NCBI RefSeq assembly: GCF_007748095.1
Contig: NZ_CP036287.1
Location: 1,426,001 to 1,490,000, forward strand
DNA length: 64,000 bases
Reading direction: 5' to 3'
Origin: Engelhardtia mirabilis
Lineage (GTDB): Bacteria; Planctomycetota; UBA1135; GCA-002686595
The position numbers and the translations under genes were made by a program. Positions 7,305 to 15,578 of the stretch are shown piece by piece. Under the pieces are notes generated by a model. It made no database searches. It worked only from the letters and a program-made list of their open reading frames with translations, and had not been told where the DNA came from. Each line of letters starts with the position of its first letter. The stretch's first letter is position 1.

Positions 7305-10300
7305 GTGACCTCGACGCCTATTCTGGACACGCTGGCCAAGGAGTTCTCCTCCGACGCCGAGCGCATCCGACGCATCCTCGACCTGCTCGCCGCCGGTCTG
7401 CTCCCGCACCACATCGCCCGCTACCGTCGCGAAGACGCCGGTGGATTGAGCGAAGGCCACCTGCGCCGACTCGTGCGGCGCTACCAGGAACTCGAAGAGC
7501 TCGATCGACGCCGCGCGTCGATTCGGCGGCAGTTCGACTCGCTCGACGAAAAGCCGAGCCGGGTCGTCGAACTGCTCGAGCGAACCGTCGACAGGTTCGA
7601 ACTCGAAGACCTGTACCTGCCCTTCCGCCGCCCGGAACCCGAAGTGCAACTCGCGCTGGACCGGGGCCTGGGGGAGTTGGCCGACAGGCTGGTGGCCAAG
7701 GTCCCGGCGACCAAGAAGCGCGGTGCCGATTCAGACGGTGCCGATTCCGAAGGTGCCGACGCGGAGGGTGACGCGCAGTCCACTTCGAGTGAAGGCCCTG
7801 CGGTCGAGACCGCGGTCGCGGATGACGGCGCCGCTGTCGCCTCGGCCGAAGTTCAGAGTCCGGTTCGAGGTGCAGCCGACGGCGCACCCGTCGACGCACC
7901 CGTCGACGCACCCGTCGACGCACCCGTCGACGCACCCGTCGACGCTGCCCCGGAAGTGATCGAGCCCAGTGTCGAAGCTGCCGCGGAGTCGGTTGCCGAG
8001 CCCACTGCAGTCAGCTCCCCCGAGGTCCACGCGCCCGAGGACGAAGCTGCTGCCGTGGCGGAAGCTCCGGCTATGGACGCCTCGGCGAATGGTGCTCCGG
8101 CCGACGGGGCTGTTGCGACCGAAGGCGGCATGCTCGCCGGCGAGGGCGCAGAGCAGGCAGCGACAGAGCAGGCAGCGACGGGCGCCGAGGGTGTTGCGTC
8201 GCAAGCTGCGGAGGCCAAGGCTGAAGCGTCCAAGGCTGGCGCAGAGCTTTCGCCCGAGGCCCAAGGTACGGCCCCCGTGGACCGTGGCCACGCGGCCGAG
8301 ACGGTCGAGCTGACGGCCGAACTCGCGCGCCTGTGCAGCGAGTTCACTCGCCCCGACCGCGGCGTCCACACCGAGGACGAAGCCCTCGCAGGCGCCATGC
8401 GCGTGCTCGCCGATCGCCTCGGCCGCGACGCGCAGTTGCGAGGGCAGGTTCGCAAGGTGCTCCGCAAGCATGGGGTGCTCAGCGTTCGCGCCGGGTCGAA
8501 CAGTCAGCGCGTGGGGCGTCACAAGGCGCTGCTCAAGGTCTCCCAGCCCATGCGGCAGATCCAAGGGCACCGCCTGCTGACGATCCGCCAGGCCCAACGC
8601 GAGCGTGCCGTCACCACGGTGGTCGAGTTCGACCAGTCCCGCGCCCTGCCCAAGGTGCGCGCGGCCCTGGGGCGTCACACCGACGCGCGCTTCGAGAGCG
8701 TGCTCGACACGGTCGCCAAGAACGCGCTCGATCGCCGGCTGTTGCCGATGCTCGAGGCCGATGTGCGCCTCGAGCTGAAGGAGCGCGGCGACGAGGAGGC
8801 CCTGCGCTTCCTGAGCCAGCACCTGCGTCAGATCCTCCTGACCCCGCCCCTGGCGCCGCGACCGGTGGCCGGGTTGCACGTGGGCGCGAAGCAGGAGTGG
8901 ACGATTACCCCGATCGACATCCACGGCAATGCCGTCGGCGAGCCAGTGATGCTCGAGACAGCCGGCGTCGAGGACGTCGACCTGGCCGAGCAGCTCGGGG
9001 CGGCCATGCGCGAGCGCGACGCCCACTGGATCGCGGTGGGCAGCGGTCGCGAGTCCCGCCCGGCGGTGCTGCGACTGCGCAAGCTGATCTCGATCCTGGG
9101 CGCCGACGCGACGGTGGCCGTGGTCAACGAGGGCGGGCTCTCGGGCTACGTCAACGGCGAGGCCTGCCGCAAGGAGCTCGACGGTCTCACCATGCAGACC
9201 CGCTGGGGCGTAGCCATCGCGCGCCGCTTGTTGGATCCCCTGACGGAGCTGCTGAAGGTCGAGGCCCGTCACCTGGGTCTGGGCTTCGAGCAGGGCTTGG
9301 TCAGCAAGGCCAACCTGAAGCGCGTGCTCGAGGAGACCAGCGAGTCCTGCGTCGCGCTGGTCGGCTGCGACGTCAACCGGGCGCCGGAGCACTTCCTGAA
9401 GTGGGTTCCCGGGCTCGACGATGCCGCCGTGGCCCGCATTCTTGCGGCGCGGGCCGAGCAGCCCTTCACCAGCCGCGACGACCTGCGCGAGCGCGCGGCG
9501 ATTGACGAGGTGCAGTGGCAGAACGCGGCGAGTTGCCTGCGCGTGCTGTCGTCGAAGGAGCCCCTGGACCACACCTCGATCCACCCGGACCAGTACGCCA
9601 TCGCCAACCGCGTGCTGGAGGCCACGGGCCAGCCGGCCGATCAGGTCTTCGGTCGACCGGGTGGCCTCAAGGGGCTGCGCCGGGTCGATTTCGAAGTGGA
9701 CGAGGGCACCTGGCGTGACCTGGCGCGGGAGATCGCGCACCCCGGACGGGACGCGCGACCGCGGCTCTTCCCGCCCAAGCTGCTCGTGCCCGATACCGAT
9801 CCGGCGACGCTCGAGAAGGGGCAGGTGGTCGAGGGTTTCGTGACCAACGTCGCGAACTTCGGCGCCTTCGTCGATCTGGGCATCGAGCGAGAGGGCCTCG
9901 TCCACATCAGCGAGATCACCTCGCGCTACGTGCGCGACGCCCGCGAGTTGCTCTCGGTCGGCCAGGCCGTGCGCGCCCGCGTCAGCGAGGTCGGCGGTCC
10001 GCGCATCGCCCTGTCGCTCAAGGATGTGCCCGATCGTGAGCGGCCCCCGCGCGGGGACCGTCGCGGCAGTGGTCCGCGCCGGGATGCTCGCCGTGGCGAG
10101 CCCCGTGGCGAGGGACGTGGTGACGGGCGCGGCGACTCCCGGGGCGGTCCGCGTCGCGGCGGTCCGCGCGAGGCCTGGCCGGAGCCCGATCGTCAGGTGC
10201 GCGTGGCCCGAGTGCGTCGCGACGGCATGCCCGGCAAGGGCGACAGCGGCCGCGGGGGTCGCGGTGGGCCCGGCGGTGGCGGTCCTGGCGGTGGCGGGCG

Positions 10301-10472
10301 TGGTCCTGGCCGTGGACCCGGTCGCGGCCGCGGTGAACGCAGTGACGGCGAGGGCGGGCGGCAGGAAGTCGCCGCGTACTTGCCCAAGAAGGGGCAGGCC
10401 GACAAGGGCCACAACCCCTTCGCCCGCTTCTTCGTCGAAGGGCAGAAGCCCGGCGACGAGTCGAAGGACTGA
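7305..10472 (+). CDS. tex: Tex-family S1 RNA-binding protein with long insert and RG-rich tail
   Basis: A 1055-residue protein; ordinary Tex proteins are about 720-800. I chose GTG 7305 because the Tex N-terminus begins there (TSTPILDTLAKEF) and AGAG lies upstream. Order: N-terminal helical region (to about 135), Ala/Glu/Asp-rich low-complexity insert (about 140-330), remainder of the N-terminal helical part, a divergent YqgF-like domain (EWTITPIDIHGNAV, AVGSGRESRP, VVNEGGLSGYVN), helix-hairpin-helix region (ALVGCDVNRAPEHF), S1 domain (about 845-910, VVEGFVTNVANFGAFVDLG), then about 110 residues rich in Arg-Gly, with a GGGGPGGGG run. Tex binds nucleic acid and is linked to transcription and RNA processing. 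The family YqgF motif is degenerate, so nuclease activity is doubtful. The insert and tail look disordered and suggest extra RNA or partner contacts (inference). Confidence 0.88.
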   Translation: MTSTPILDTLAKEFSSDAERIRRILDLLAAGLLPHHIARYRREDAGGLSEGHLRRLVRRYQELEELDRRRASIRRQFDSLDEKPSRVVELLERTVDRFELEDLYLPFRRPEPEVQLALDRGLGELADRLVAKVPATKKRGADSDGADSEGADAEGDAQSTSSEGPAVETAVADDGAAVASAEVQSPVRGAADGAPVDAPVDAPVDAPVDAPVDAAPEVIEPSVEAAAESVAEPTAVSSPEVHAPEDEAAAVAEAPAMDASANGAPADGAVATEGGMLAGEGAEQAATEQAATGAEGVASQAAEAKAEASKAGAELSPEAQGTAPVDRGHAAETVELTAELARLCSEFTRPDRGVHTEDEALAGAMRVLADRLGRDAQLRGQVRKVLRKHGVLSVRAGSNSQRVGRHKALLKVSQPMRQIQGHRLLTIRQAQRERAVTTVVEFDQSRALPKVRAALGRHTDARFESVLDTVAKNALDRRLLPMLEADVRLELKERGDEEALRFLSQHLRQILLTPPLAPRPVAGLHVGAKQEWTITPIDIHGNAVGEPVMLETAGVEDVDLAEQLGAAMRERDAHWIAVGSGRESRPAVLRLRKLISILGADATVAVVNEGGLSGYVNGEACRKELDGLTMQTRWGVAIARRLLDPLTELLKVEARHLGLGFEQGLVSKANLKRVLEETSESCVALVGCDVNRAPEHFLKWVPGLDDAAVARILAARAEQPFTSRDDLRERAAIDEVQWQNAASCLRVLSSKEPLDHTSIHPDQYAIANRVLEATGQPADQVFGRPGGLKGLRRVDFEVDEGTWRDLAREIAHPGRDARPRLFPPKLLVPDTDPATLEKGQVVEGFVTNVANFGAFVDLGIEREGLVHISEITSRYVRDARELLSVGQAVRARVSEVGGPRIALSLKDVPDRERPPRGDRRGSGPRRDARRGEPRGEGRGDGRGDSRGGPRRGGPREAWPEPDRQVRVARVRRDGMPGKGDSGRGGRGGPGGGGPGGGGRGPGRGPGRGRGERSDGEGGRQEVAAYLPKKGQADKGHNPFARFFVEGQKPGDESKD
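7884..7943 (+). repeat. Five perfect 12-bp tandem repeats inside tex
   Basis: The unit GCACCCGTCGAC occurs five times without interruption and encodes (Ala-Pro-Val-Asp)5 in the low-complexity insert of Tex. The 12-bp period keeps the frame, so copy-number change would alter only insert length. Confidence 0.9.
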
Positions 10473-10481
10473 GCGCGAATG

Positions 10482-10511
10482 CGACGCGGCCGCACAGGTG
10501 CGGCCGCGTCG
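10482..10511. terminator. Perfect 13-bp hairpin between converging genes
   Basis: CGACGCGGCCGCA and TGCGGCCGCGTCG flank a CAGG loop, 9 nt after the tex stop and 44 nt from the end of the opposing gene. Its symmetry and position suggest a bidirectional terminator; there is only a short T-containing tail. Confidence 0.65.
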
Positions 10512-10555
10512 TCAATCCTGATCGCCGCGCGGGCGGCGACCCGCGGGGCACAGCG

Positions 10556-11638
10556 CTATTGGCCCAAGGTGCGCTCGTCCTCGAGGCTGTGCTCGCTCCT
10601 GCGCGGGCGGATCGACGGAACCGAGTCCACCGAGATGGGCGGCGGCGGCTCGGCATAGAGGTCAGCGGGGTGGGCGCGCGGCTGGCCGTCGTCGTCGATC
10701 TCGGCCAGCAACCCCAGGGAGAGGTCCTCGATCGGGGCGGCGGCGGGCGACGCGGGCAGCGCCTGTCGCGGCGCGGCGGGCGCTTCGTCGACCTGTACTT
10801 GTGCGACGGGCGGCTCCGCGACGGGCGCAGCCTCGACCACCGGGCGCGCCGGCGGAGCCTGCTCGACCATCGGCGCCGACGGCCCTCGCCCGATTCCACC
10901 GGCCGAGCGCGCGGCGGCGGCTTCGACCTCGGCAACCATGCGGTTCTCGCTGGAGCGCAGCCGCTCCTCGAGGGTGGCGACGTGCTCGTCGGTGGCGCGG
11001 GACAGCTCCTTGGCGATGTGCTCCTCGAAGCTCTCCAGCTGTTGGGCGAGTCTCGAGTCGAGCTGGGCGCGAACCTGGTCCATGCTCGCCGCCAGGCGCC
11101 AGATCGCGTCGTTGGCGCCGTCCTCCTGGGAGATGGCGTCGCTGGCCGCGGCCAGGGCCAGCTCGAGGTTGTCGATGCGCTCCACCAGGGGCGCGAGGGC
11201 CTCGCGGACCGTGCGCTGGACGCTCTGTTCAGTCGAGACCAGGCTCACGTGCAGACGCTGTTGAGAGTCGTCCAGGCAATCCAGAGCGTGGGAGTGATCG
11301 GGGGCCATCTCGAGCAGGTCGACGCTGCGGCGCACGGCGCGCAGCACGGTGCTGCCGACGGCTCCCAATGCCGTCAGGAGGGTTCCGCCCACCATGAGTA
11401 GCCCGGGCGAGAGGCCCAAGCTGGAGGCTTGGCGGGCGTAGTCGTCGAGCGGCGGCTCACCGGCGACGATGGCCCAGCCCGAGGCCACGCCGACGCCGAG
11501 GACGAGCACCCCCAGTGCCGCGACGGCACCTACGGTCGCCGTGCGAGGGGACTCCTGCACCTGGGCCAGGGCGTCCAACCCGTCGTCGTACTCGATCTCT
11601 TCGATCCCGTCGTCCGCGTTCATCGTGGTAGTTCCCAT
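10556..11638 (-). CDS. Two-TM membrane protein with coiled-coil and Pro/Ala-rich tail
   Basis: A 360-residue protein of unknown function. From the chosen ATG 11638 (a second ATG lies at 11623) there is an acidic N-terminus (IEEIEYDDGLD), a hydrophobic segment at about residues 35-59, a short loop, and a second at about 78-99. A long helical region rich in Gln, Glu, Leu and Ala (about 115-270, including HVATLEERLRSSENRM) looks like a coiled coil. The last 100 residues are Pro/Ala/Val-rich and probably disordered, ending in charged residues. The shape recalls membrane-tethered cytoskeletal or chemoreceptor-like scaffolds, but no family motif is recognised. It diverges from ptsI across 211 bp and converges on tex. 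Confidence 0.6.
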   Translation of the reverse strand: MGTTTMNADDGIEEIEYDDGLDALAQVQESPRTATVGAVAALGVLVLGVGVASGWAIVAGEPPLDDYARQASSLGLSPGLLMVGGTLLTALGAVGSTVLRAVRRSVDLLEMAPDHSHALDCLDDSQQRLHVSLVSTEQSVQRTVREALAPLVERIDNLELALAAASDAISQEDGANDAIWRLAASMDQVRAQLDSRLAQQLESFEEHIAKELSRATDEHVATLEERLRSSENRMVAEVEAAAARSAGGIGRGPSAPMVEQAPPARPVVEAAPVAEPPVAQVQVDEAPAAPRQALPASPAAAPIEDLSLGLLAEIDDDGQPRAHPADLYAEPPPPISVDSVPSIRPRRSEHSLEDERTLGQ

Positions 11639-11791
11639 CGCCCCGATCGTCTCGGACCTCCGGCGAAGGTCCGCCGGTGGCTCCGCAGGGGGGATCGGGA
11701 GGGGGCCGGCCGCTTCTTGAGGGGAAGCGGAGATCTCGGCCGATGCGTCCTCGGGCCGGGGCTCGAACGCCTGGGGGTGCCGGCGCTCGGG

Positions 11792-11797
11792 TAACCT
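11792..11797 (+). promoter_or_regulatory. -10-like TAACCT upstream of ptsI
   Basis: TAACCT, 52 nt before the ptsI ATG, matches the TAnnnT pattern seen at several starts in the window. A -35 element is not evident. Confidence 0.3.
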
Positions 11798-11849
11798 GTG
11801 CGCCCCGCCGGGCTGCCGCGCCCGGCCGCCCGCTCCCACCGATCCACCG

Positions 11850-13604
11850 ATGCCGACCAGTCGCAGCATCAAAGGCGTCGCCGTCTCCATGGGCCTGGCC
11901 GAGGGCCCGGTTCACATCGTTCGGGCGGGCAAGACCGAGGTGCCGACGTGGTCCGTGCGCGAGGACGATCTCCCCCAGGAGTTCGCGCGGCTGGCCGCCG
12001 CCCTGTCGAGCGCGGCCGAGGAGCTGACCGATCGCCAGCGCGCGATCGCGCGTCAGGCCAGCGAGAAGGACGCGGAGATCTTCGCCGTCCACCGCATGAT
12101 CCTCCAGGACCCGAGTGCCCTGCAGACGATCGAACGGCTGATCCAGGAGGAGCGCATCAACGCCGAGGCGGCGGTCTCCAAGCTGATCGAACGGGTCGTG
12201 GGCCGGGTCAACAGCATGGAGGGCGCGAGCGTCCGGGACTACGCCAACGACCTGGCAGACCCCTGGCGGCGGGTGCTCGAGCACCTGCTCCAGCGCGACC
12301 AGGAGTCGATCGCCCAGAGCGAGGCCAAGGTCATCCTGGCGGCGGCGGAGCTGACGCCGAAGGTCGTCACCTTCCTGCCGCGGGAGCGGATCCTGGGCGT
12401 CGTGACCGAACAGGGCGGGCGCTTCTCCCACGCGGCGGTGCTGGCTCGCTCGCTCGGTATTCCCTGCGTGGTGACCCTGCCGAACCTGCTGGCGCGCCTC
12501 GAACAGAACATGCACGTGACTGTCGACGGCGACCACGGGCTGGTGCAGTTGCGCCCCGGCGAGCAGGACCTGAACCGCTTCCGGCGCATCGCCGCCAAGC
12601 GCGGCGAGCGGCGCCTGTCGATGCTGGCCTACGCCCCCGAGCCCGCGGTCTCCCTGGACGGGGCGAGGCTGCGCTGCGAGGTCAACATCGAGTCCATGCG
12701 CGACTTCGAGACCTTCGACGTCGCCCACACCGATGGGGTCGGATTGCTGCGTACCGAGTTCCTCTACATGGAGCGCTCGAGCTTCCCCTCGGAGGAGGAG
12801 CAGTACCGCATGTACCGGCGGGTGGTCGAGACCATGGCCGGCCGCACGGTCACGATCCGCACCCTGGACGTCGGCGGTGACAAGCCCCTGCCGTACTTCA
12901 AGGTGCCGCCGGAGCCGAACCCGGCCCTGGGTTGGCGGGGCTTGAGGATCCAGCTCCAGTGGCCTGACCTGTTCCAGGCCCAGGTGCGTGCGATGCTGCG
13001 GGCGGCGTCCGAGGGGAACCTGCGGATCCTGCTGCCGATGGTGGGCTCCCTCGAGCAGGTGCGCCAGGCGCGGCGGGTGATCCAGGAGGTCGGCGAGAAC
13101 CTGCGCGAGCAGGGCTACGACGTGCCGGAATCCGTGCCCCTGGGGATCATGATCGAGGTCCCCTCGCTGCTCTTCGTGCTGCCCCAGGTGATGGCCGAGG
13201 TGGACTTCGTGAGCGTCGGCACCAACGACCTGGTGCAGTACCTGCTGGCTGTGGACCGCGACAACAGTTGGGTCGCGCGGCTCTACCAGCCGACCGATCC
13301 CGCGGTGATGCGGGCCCTGGAACAGGTGGCGACTGCGGCCAAGGCGGCCGGGGTGCCCTGCTCGGTCTGTGGGGACGTGGCCAGTGATCCCGTCGCGGCG
13401 GTGCTGCTGCTCGGTCTCGGCTACGACTCGGTGTCGGTCGCGCCGCACTTCGTGCCGGCGATCAAGTTCGCCGTCCGCCGCTGCACGGTCGAGGGCGCTC
13501 GCCGGTTCGTCCGGGAGTTGCTCGAGTGCTCGACGACCGAAGGGGTCAAGCAGGCCTTGGGTCGGATGCGCGAGCAGCTCTTCGAGGGCGTCGACCAGGC
13601 CTGA
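11850..13604 (+). CDS. ptsI: Phosphoenolpyruvate-protein phosphotransferase (enzyme I)
   Basis: A 584-residue enzyme, close to the usual 570-580. It autophosphorylates from PEP and passes the phosphate to HPr or NPr in the cytoplasm. The phosphohistidine is H194 in GGRFSHAAVLARSLGIPCV. The PEP-binding domain shows the Arg in GLLRTEFLYMER, RTLDVGGDKPLPYF, the metal-binding block GIMIEVPS, GTNDLVQYLLAVDRDN, and the catalytic Cys C507 in CSVCGDVASDP. There is no N-terminal GAF domain, so it is of the sugar-PTS rather than the PtsP type. No ptsH, EII or PTS-IIA gene is in the window, so its partners are elsewhere. In such bacteria it may serve regulation rather than sugar uptake (inference). Confidence 0.95.
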   Translation: MPTSRSIKGVAVSMGLAEGPVHIVRAGKTEVPTWSVREDDLPQEFARLAAALSSAAEELTDRQRAIARQASEKDAEIFAVHRMILQDPSALQTIERLIQEERINAEAAVSKLIERVVGRVNSMEGASVRDYANDLADPWRRVLEHLLQRDQESIAQSEAKVILAAAELTPKVVTFLPRERILGVVTEQGGRFSHAAVLARSLGIPCVVTLPNLLARLEQNMHVTVDGDHGLVQLRPGEQDLNRFRRIAAKRGERRLSMLAYAPEPAVSLDGARLRCEVNIESMRDFETFDVAHTDGVGLLRTEFLYMERSSFPSEEEQYRMYRRVVETMAGRTVTIRTLDVGGDKPLPYFKVPPEPNPALGWRGLRIQLQWPDLFQAQVRAMLRAASEGNLRILLPMVGSLEQVRQARRVIQEVGENLREQGYDVPESVPLGIMIEVPSLLFVLPQVMAEVDFVSVGTNDLVQYLLAVDRDNSWVARLYQPTDPAVMRALEQVATAAKAAGVPCSVCGDVASDPVAAVLLLGLGYDSVSVAPHFVPAIKFAVRRCTVEGARRFVRELLECSTTEGVKQALGRMREQLFEGVDQA

Positions 13605-13626
13605 CCGCTCGGGGAGGGGCCGCCTG

Positions 13627-13650
13627 GCCCCGGGGATCCGTCCCTGGGGC
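13627..13650 (+). terminator. Hairpin after ptsI
   Basis: GCCCCGGGGA (13627-13636) pairs fully with TCCCTGGGGC (13641-13650), allowing one G-U, around a TCCG loop, 23 nt after the ptsI stop. A run of eight T follows at 13681-13688, too far for a textbook terminator but possibly part of it. Confidence 0.5.
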
Positions 13651-13806
13651 CGATGGGGAGCGATCCGGGGCGAGCATTCCTTTTTTTTGCTCGAGATCGC
13701 CGGTAACGCCCGGCCTCGGACCGCGTTCCGGTCCCGCGAAGGCGCACGGAGCCGTCACCGCTCGCTCCCCAGAGCGGTGCGTTCGGCGCGCGGGAGACCC
13801 CATTCA

Positions 13807-14538
13807 TTGAACGCGTTGGGCAGCGACACCCACAAGAACGGACGCCGCGAGCTGCGGCGAGGACGTTGGACCGATGACGAGGTCGAGCGCCTGCGGCTGA
13901 TCTACGGCCTGCGGAGCGACGAGACCATCGCTCGGGACCTGGGTCGGACCGTGGACGGCGTGCGTCGGATGGCGGCGCGGATCTTCCAGCCGGCCGTCGA
14001 CCGCGGCCCTTGGGACGAGGACGAGGTCGAAAAGCTGAAGCGCTACATCGGCGGAGCGTCGACGGAGGTCATCGCCCGGGTGCTCGGACGCAGCGAAGAT
14101 GACGTTCAGGGCCAGATCGACCTCTTGGCCCGGGTTCGTCGCACGGGGCGCTGGTCGCGGGACGAGCTGCTGCTCTTGCGGCAGATCTACGGCACGCGGA
14201 CCGACGACGACCTCGCGACGGTCTTCGGGCGATCGGTGGAGTCCGTGCGGCGCGCGGCCAGCAAGTTGGCCCTGTCCAAGGACAAGGCCTTCGTGCGTCG
14301 CCTCGAGGGAGAATCGGCCACCCGCATGCCGCGCTGGGCCTCCGAGGAGCTCGACCTCCTGCGGGAGCTCTACCCGACCTGCCCCAACCTGGACATCGCC
14401 CACCGGGTCGGTCGATCGGTGAAGAGCGTCGTCTCGAAGGCCCACCACCTGGGGCTGCGCAAGGATCCCTCGCGGCTGCGGGAGATGGGGCGCGAGAACG
14501 TCGCCCAGCGCTATCGCGGGGCCCGCCGGCAGGTCTGA
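13807..14538 (+). CDS. Protein with four tandem SANT/GcrA-like helix-turn-helix repeats
   Basis: A 243-residue protein from TTG 13807, chosen because GGGAG lies 10 nt upstream; no ATG or GTG fits. It is almost entirely four repeats of about 40 residues, each opened by a Trp (W21, W69, W116, W177): GRWTDDEVERLRLIYG, GPWDEDEVEKLKRYIG, GRWSRDELLLLRQIYG and PRWASEELDLLRELYP. Each continues to an IARxLGRS-type turn and a third helix (VDGVRRMAARI, EDDVQGQIDLL, VESVRRAASKL, VKSVVSKAHHLGL). The fourth closely recalls the GcrA N-terminal domain, the others SANT/Myb. Such helices bind DNA, so a sequence-specific DNA-binding protein is likely. It lies between ptsI and folE with no partner. The function is not known to me. 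Confidence 0.7.
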   Translation: MNALGSDTHKNGRRELRRGRWTDDEVERLRLIYGLRSDETIARDLGRTVDGVRRMAARIFQPAVDRGPWDEDEVEKLKRYIGGASTEVIARVLGRSEDDVQGQIDLLARVRRTGRWSRDELLLLRQIYGTRTDDDLATVFGRSVESVRRAASKLALSKDKAFVRRLEGESATRMPRWASEELDLLRELYPTCPNLDIAHRVGRSVKSVVSKAHHLGLRKDPSRLREMGRENVAQRYRGARRQV

Positions 14539-14635
14539 GGGCGGGGCCCGGGGGCCGATGGTTGAATCGACCGTCGGCAGGGCCCAGGTACCGAGGGTTA
14601 TCATCTGCCGCCGCACGCCGTCGTGCGAGCGCTCG

Positions 14636-15289
14636 ATGACCGCCCCAGACGACCCCCCGATGATCGATCGAGACCTGCTCGAGTCCGGTATGGCCCAACC
14701 CGAGGCGAGCGTCGAGCTCGTGCGACCGTCGCGCGAGCAGGCCGAGGAGGCCGTCCGCACCCTGATCGCCTGGGCGGGTGACGATCCGACCCGCGAGGGC
14801 CTGCTCGAGACGCCGGCGCGGGTCGCGCGGGCCTGGGAGGAGTTCTTCGCGGGCTACGGCATGGATCCGGAGGAGGTCCTGCGCAAGACCTTCGAGGAGA
14901 CCGACGGCTACGACGAGATGGTGACCGTGCGCGACATCCGCCTGGAGTCGCACTGTGAGCACCACCTGGTTCCGATCGTCGGGCGGGCGCACGTGGCCTA
15001 CCTGCCCGATCGCCGCGTGGTCGGGCTCAGCAAGCTCGCCCGCGTGGTGGAGATCTTCGCCAAGCGCATGCAGATCCAGGAGAAGCTGACGGTGCAGATC
15101 GCCGACTCGATCGACCGCGTCCTCGCGCCCAAGGGGGTGGCCGTCGTGATCGAGGCGGCCCACGAGTGCATGACCACGCGCGGTGTGCGCAAGCACGAGT
15201 CGATGACGGTCACCAGTCGCATGACCGGCGAGTTCCGCTCCAACCCGGCCACTCGGCGCGAGTTCCTGGCCATGATCGGGCATCGCTGA
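14636..15289 (+). CDS. folE: GTP cyclohydrolase I
   Basis: A 217-residue enzyme that converts GTP to 7,8-dihydroneopterin triphosphate, the first step to tetrahydrofolate (and in some bacteria to queuosine). Zinc ligands are visible as C107 and H110 in SHCEHHLVPI and C178 in HECMTTRGV. Other family blocks are LIAWAGDDPTREGLLETPAR, LPDRRVVGLSKLARVV and the C-terminal SNPATRREFLAMI. ATG 14636 gives a normal length; ATG 14558, 14660 and 14690 are alternatives and none has a clear Shine-Dalgarno site. No other folate gene is adjacent. It probably has its own transcript, 97 bp after the SANT-like gene. Confidence 0.95.
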   Translation: MTAPDDPPMIDRDLLESGMAQPEASVELVRPSREQAEEAVRTLIAWAGDDPTREGLLETPARVARAWEEFFAGYGMDPEEVLRKTFEETDGYDEMVTVRDIRLESHCEHHLVPIVGRAHVAYLPDRRVVGLSKLARVVEIFAKRMQIQEKLTVQIADSIDRVLAPKGVAVVIEAAHECMTTRGVRKHESMTVTSRMTGEFRSNPATRREFLAMIGHR

Positions 15290-15469
15290 GCGGGTACTGA
15301 GTGGCGTGCCGAGCCGGGCGGCGGACGAGGCCCAGGTGGATGGGCCGGGGGCGGTCGGGTCGTACCGCAAGCGGCGACGCGGCGTGGCGAGCGCGGGCTC
15401 CGATGCGAGTTCGTTGACGGCTCCCCGATCCGGGTGTTGAGATCTGCGTCCCCGGGCAGGCCCCTGACA

Positions 15470-15488
15470 ACACGCTGCACGAGCGTGT
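15470..15488. promoter_or_regulatory. Small perfect dyad upstream of the hybrid kinase
   Basis: ACACGCT (15470-15476) and AGCGTGT (15482-15488) flank GCACG in the 289-bp gap between folE and the kinase gene. It could be an operator or a small hairpin. TTGACG at 15414-15419, with a weak TGAGAT 18 bp on, is a possible promoter just before it. Confidence 0.3.
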
Positions 15489-15578
15489 GATGCGTTCACG
15501 CGAGGGAGCCGCGGCCGGAGCAGGGCAGGATGACGCGACGGTCTTCGTCGCACGAGCGCTGCCGACGCCGGATCTCCC

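Noticed and set aside
7884..7943. Regular short repeats considered as a CRISPR array
   Set aside because: The units are 12 bp without spacers and lie in frame inside tex, coding for APVD.
7731..10412. 893-codon open frame antisense to tex
   Set aside because: It mirrors the Tex codons, lacks motifs and is explained by GC-rich third positions.
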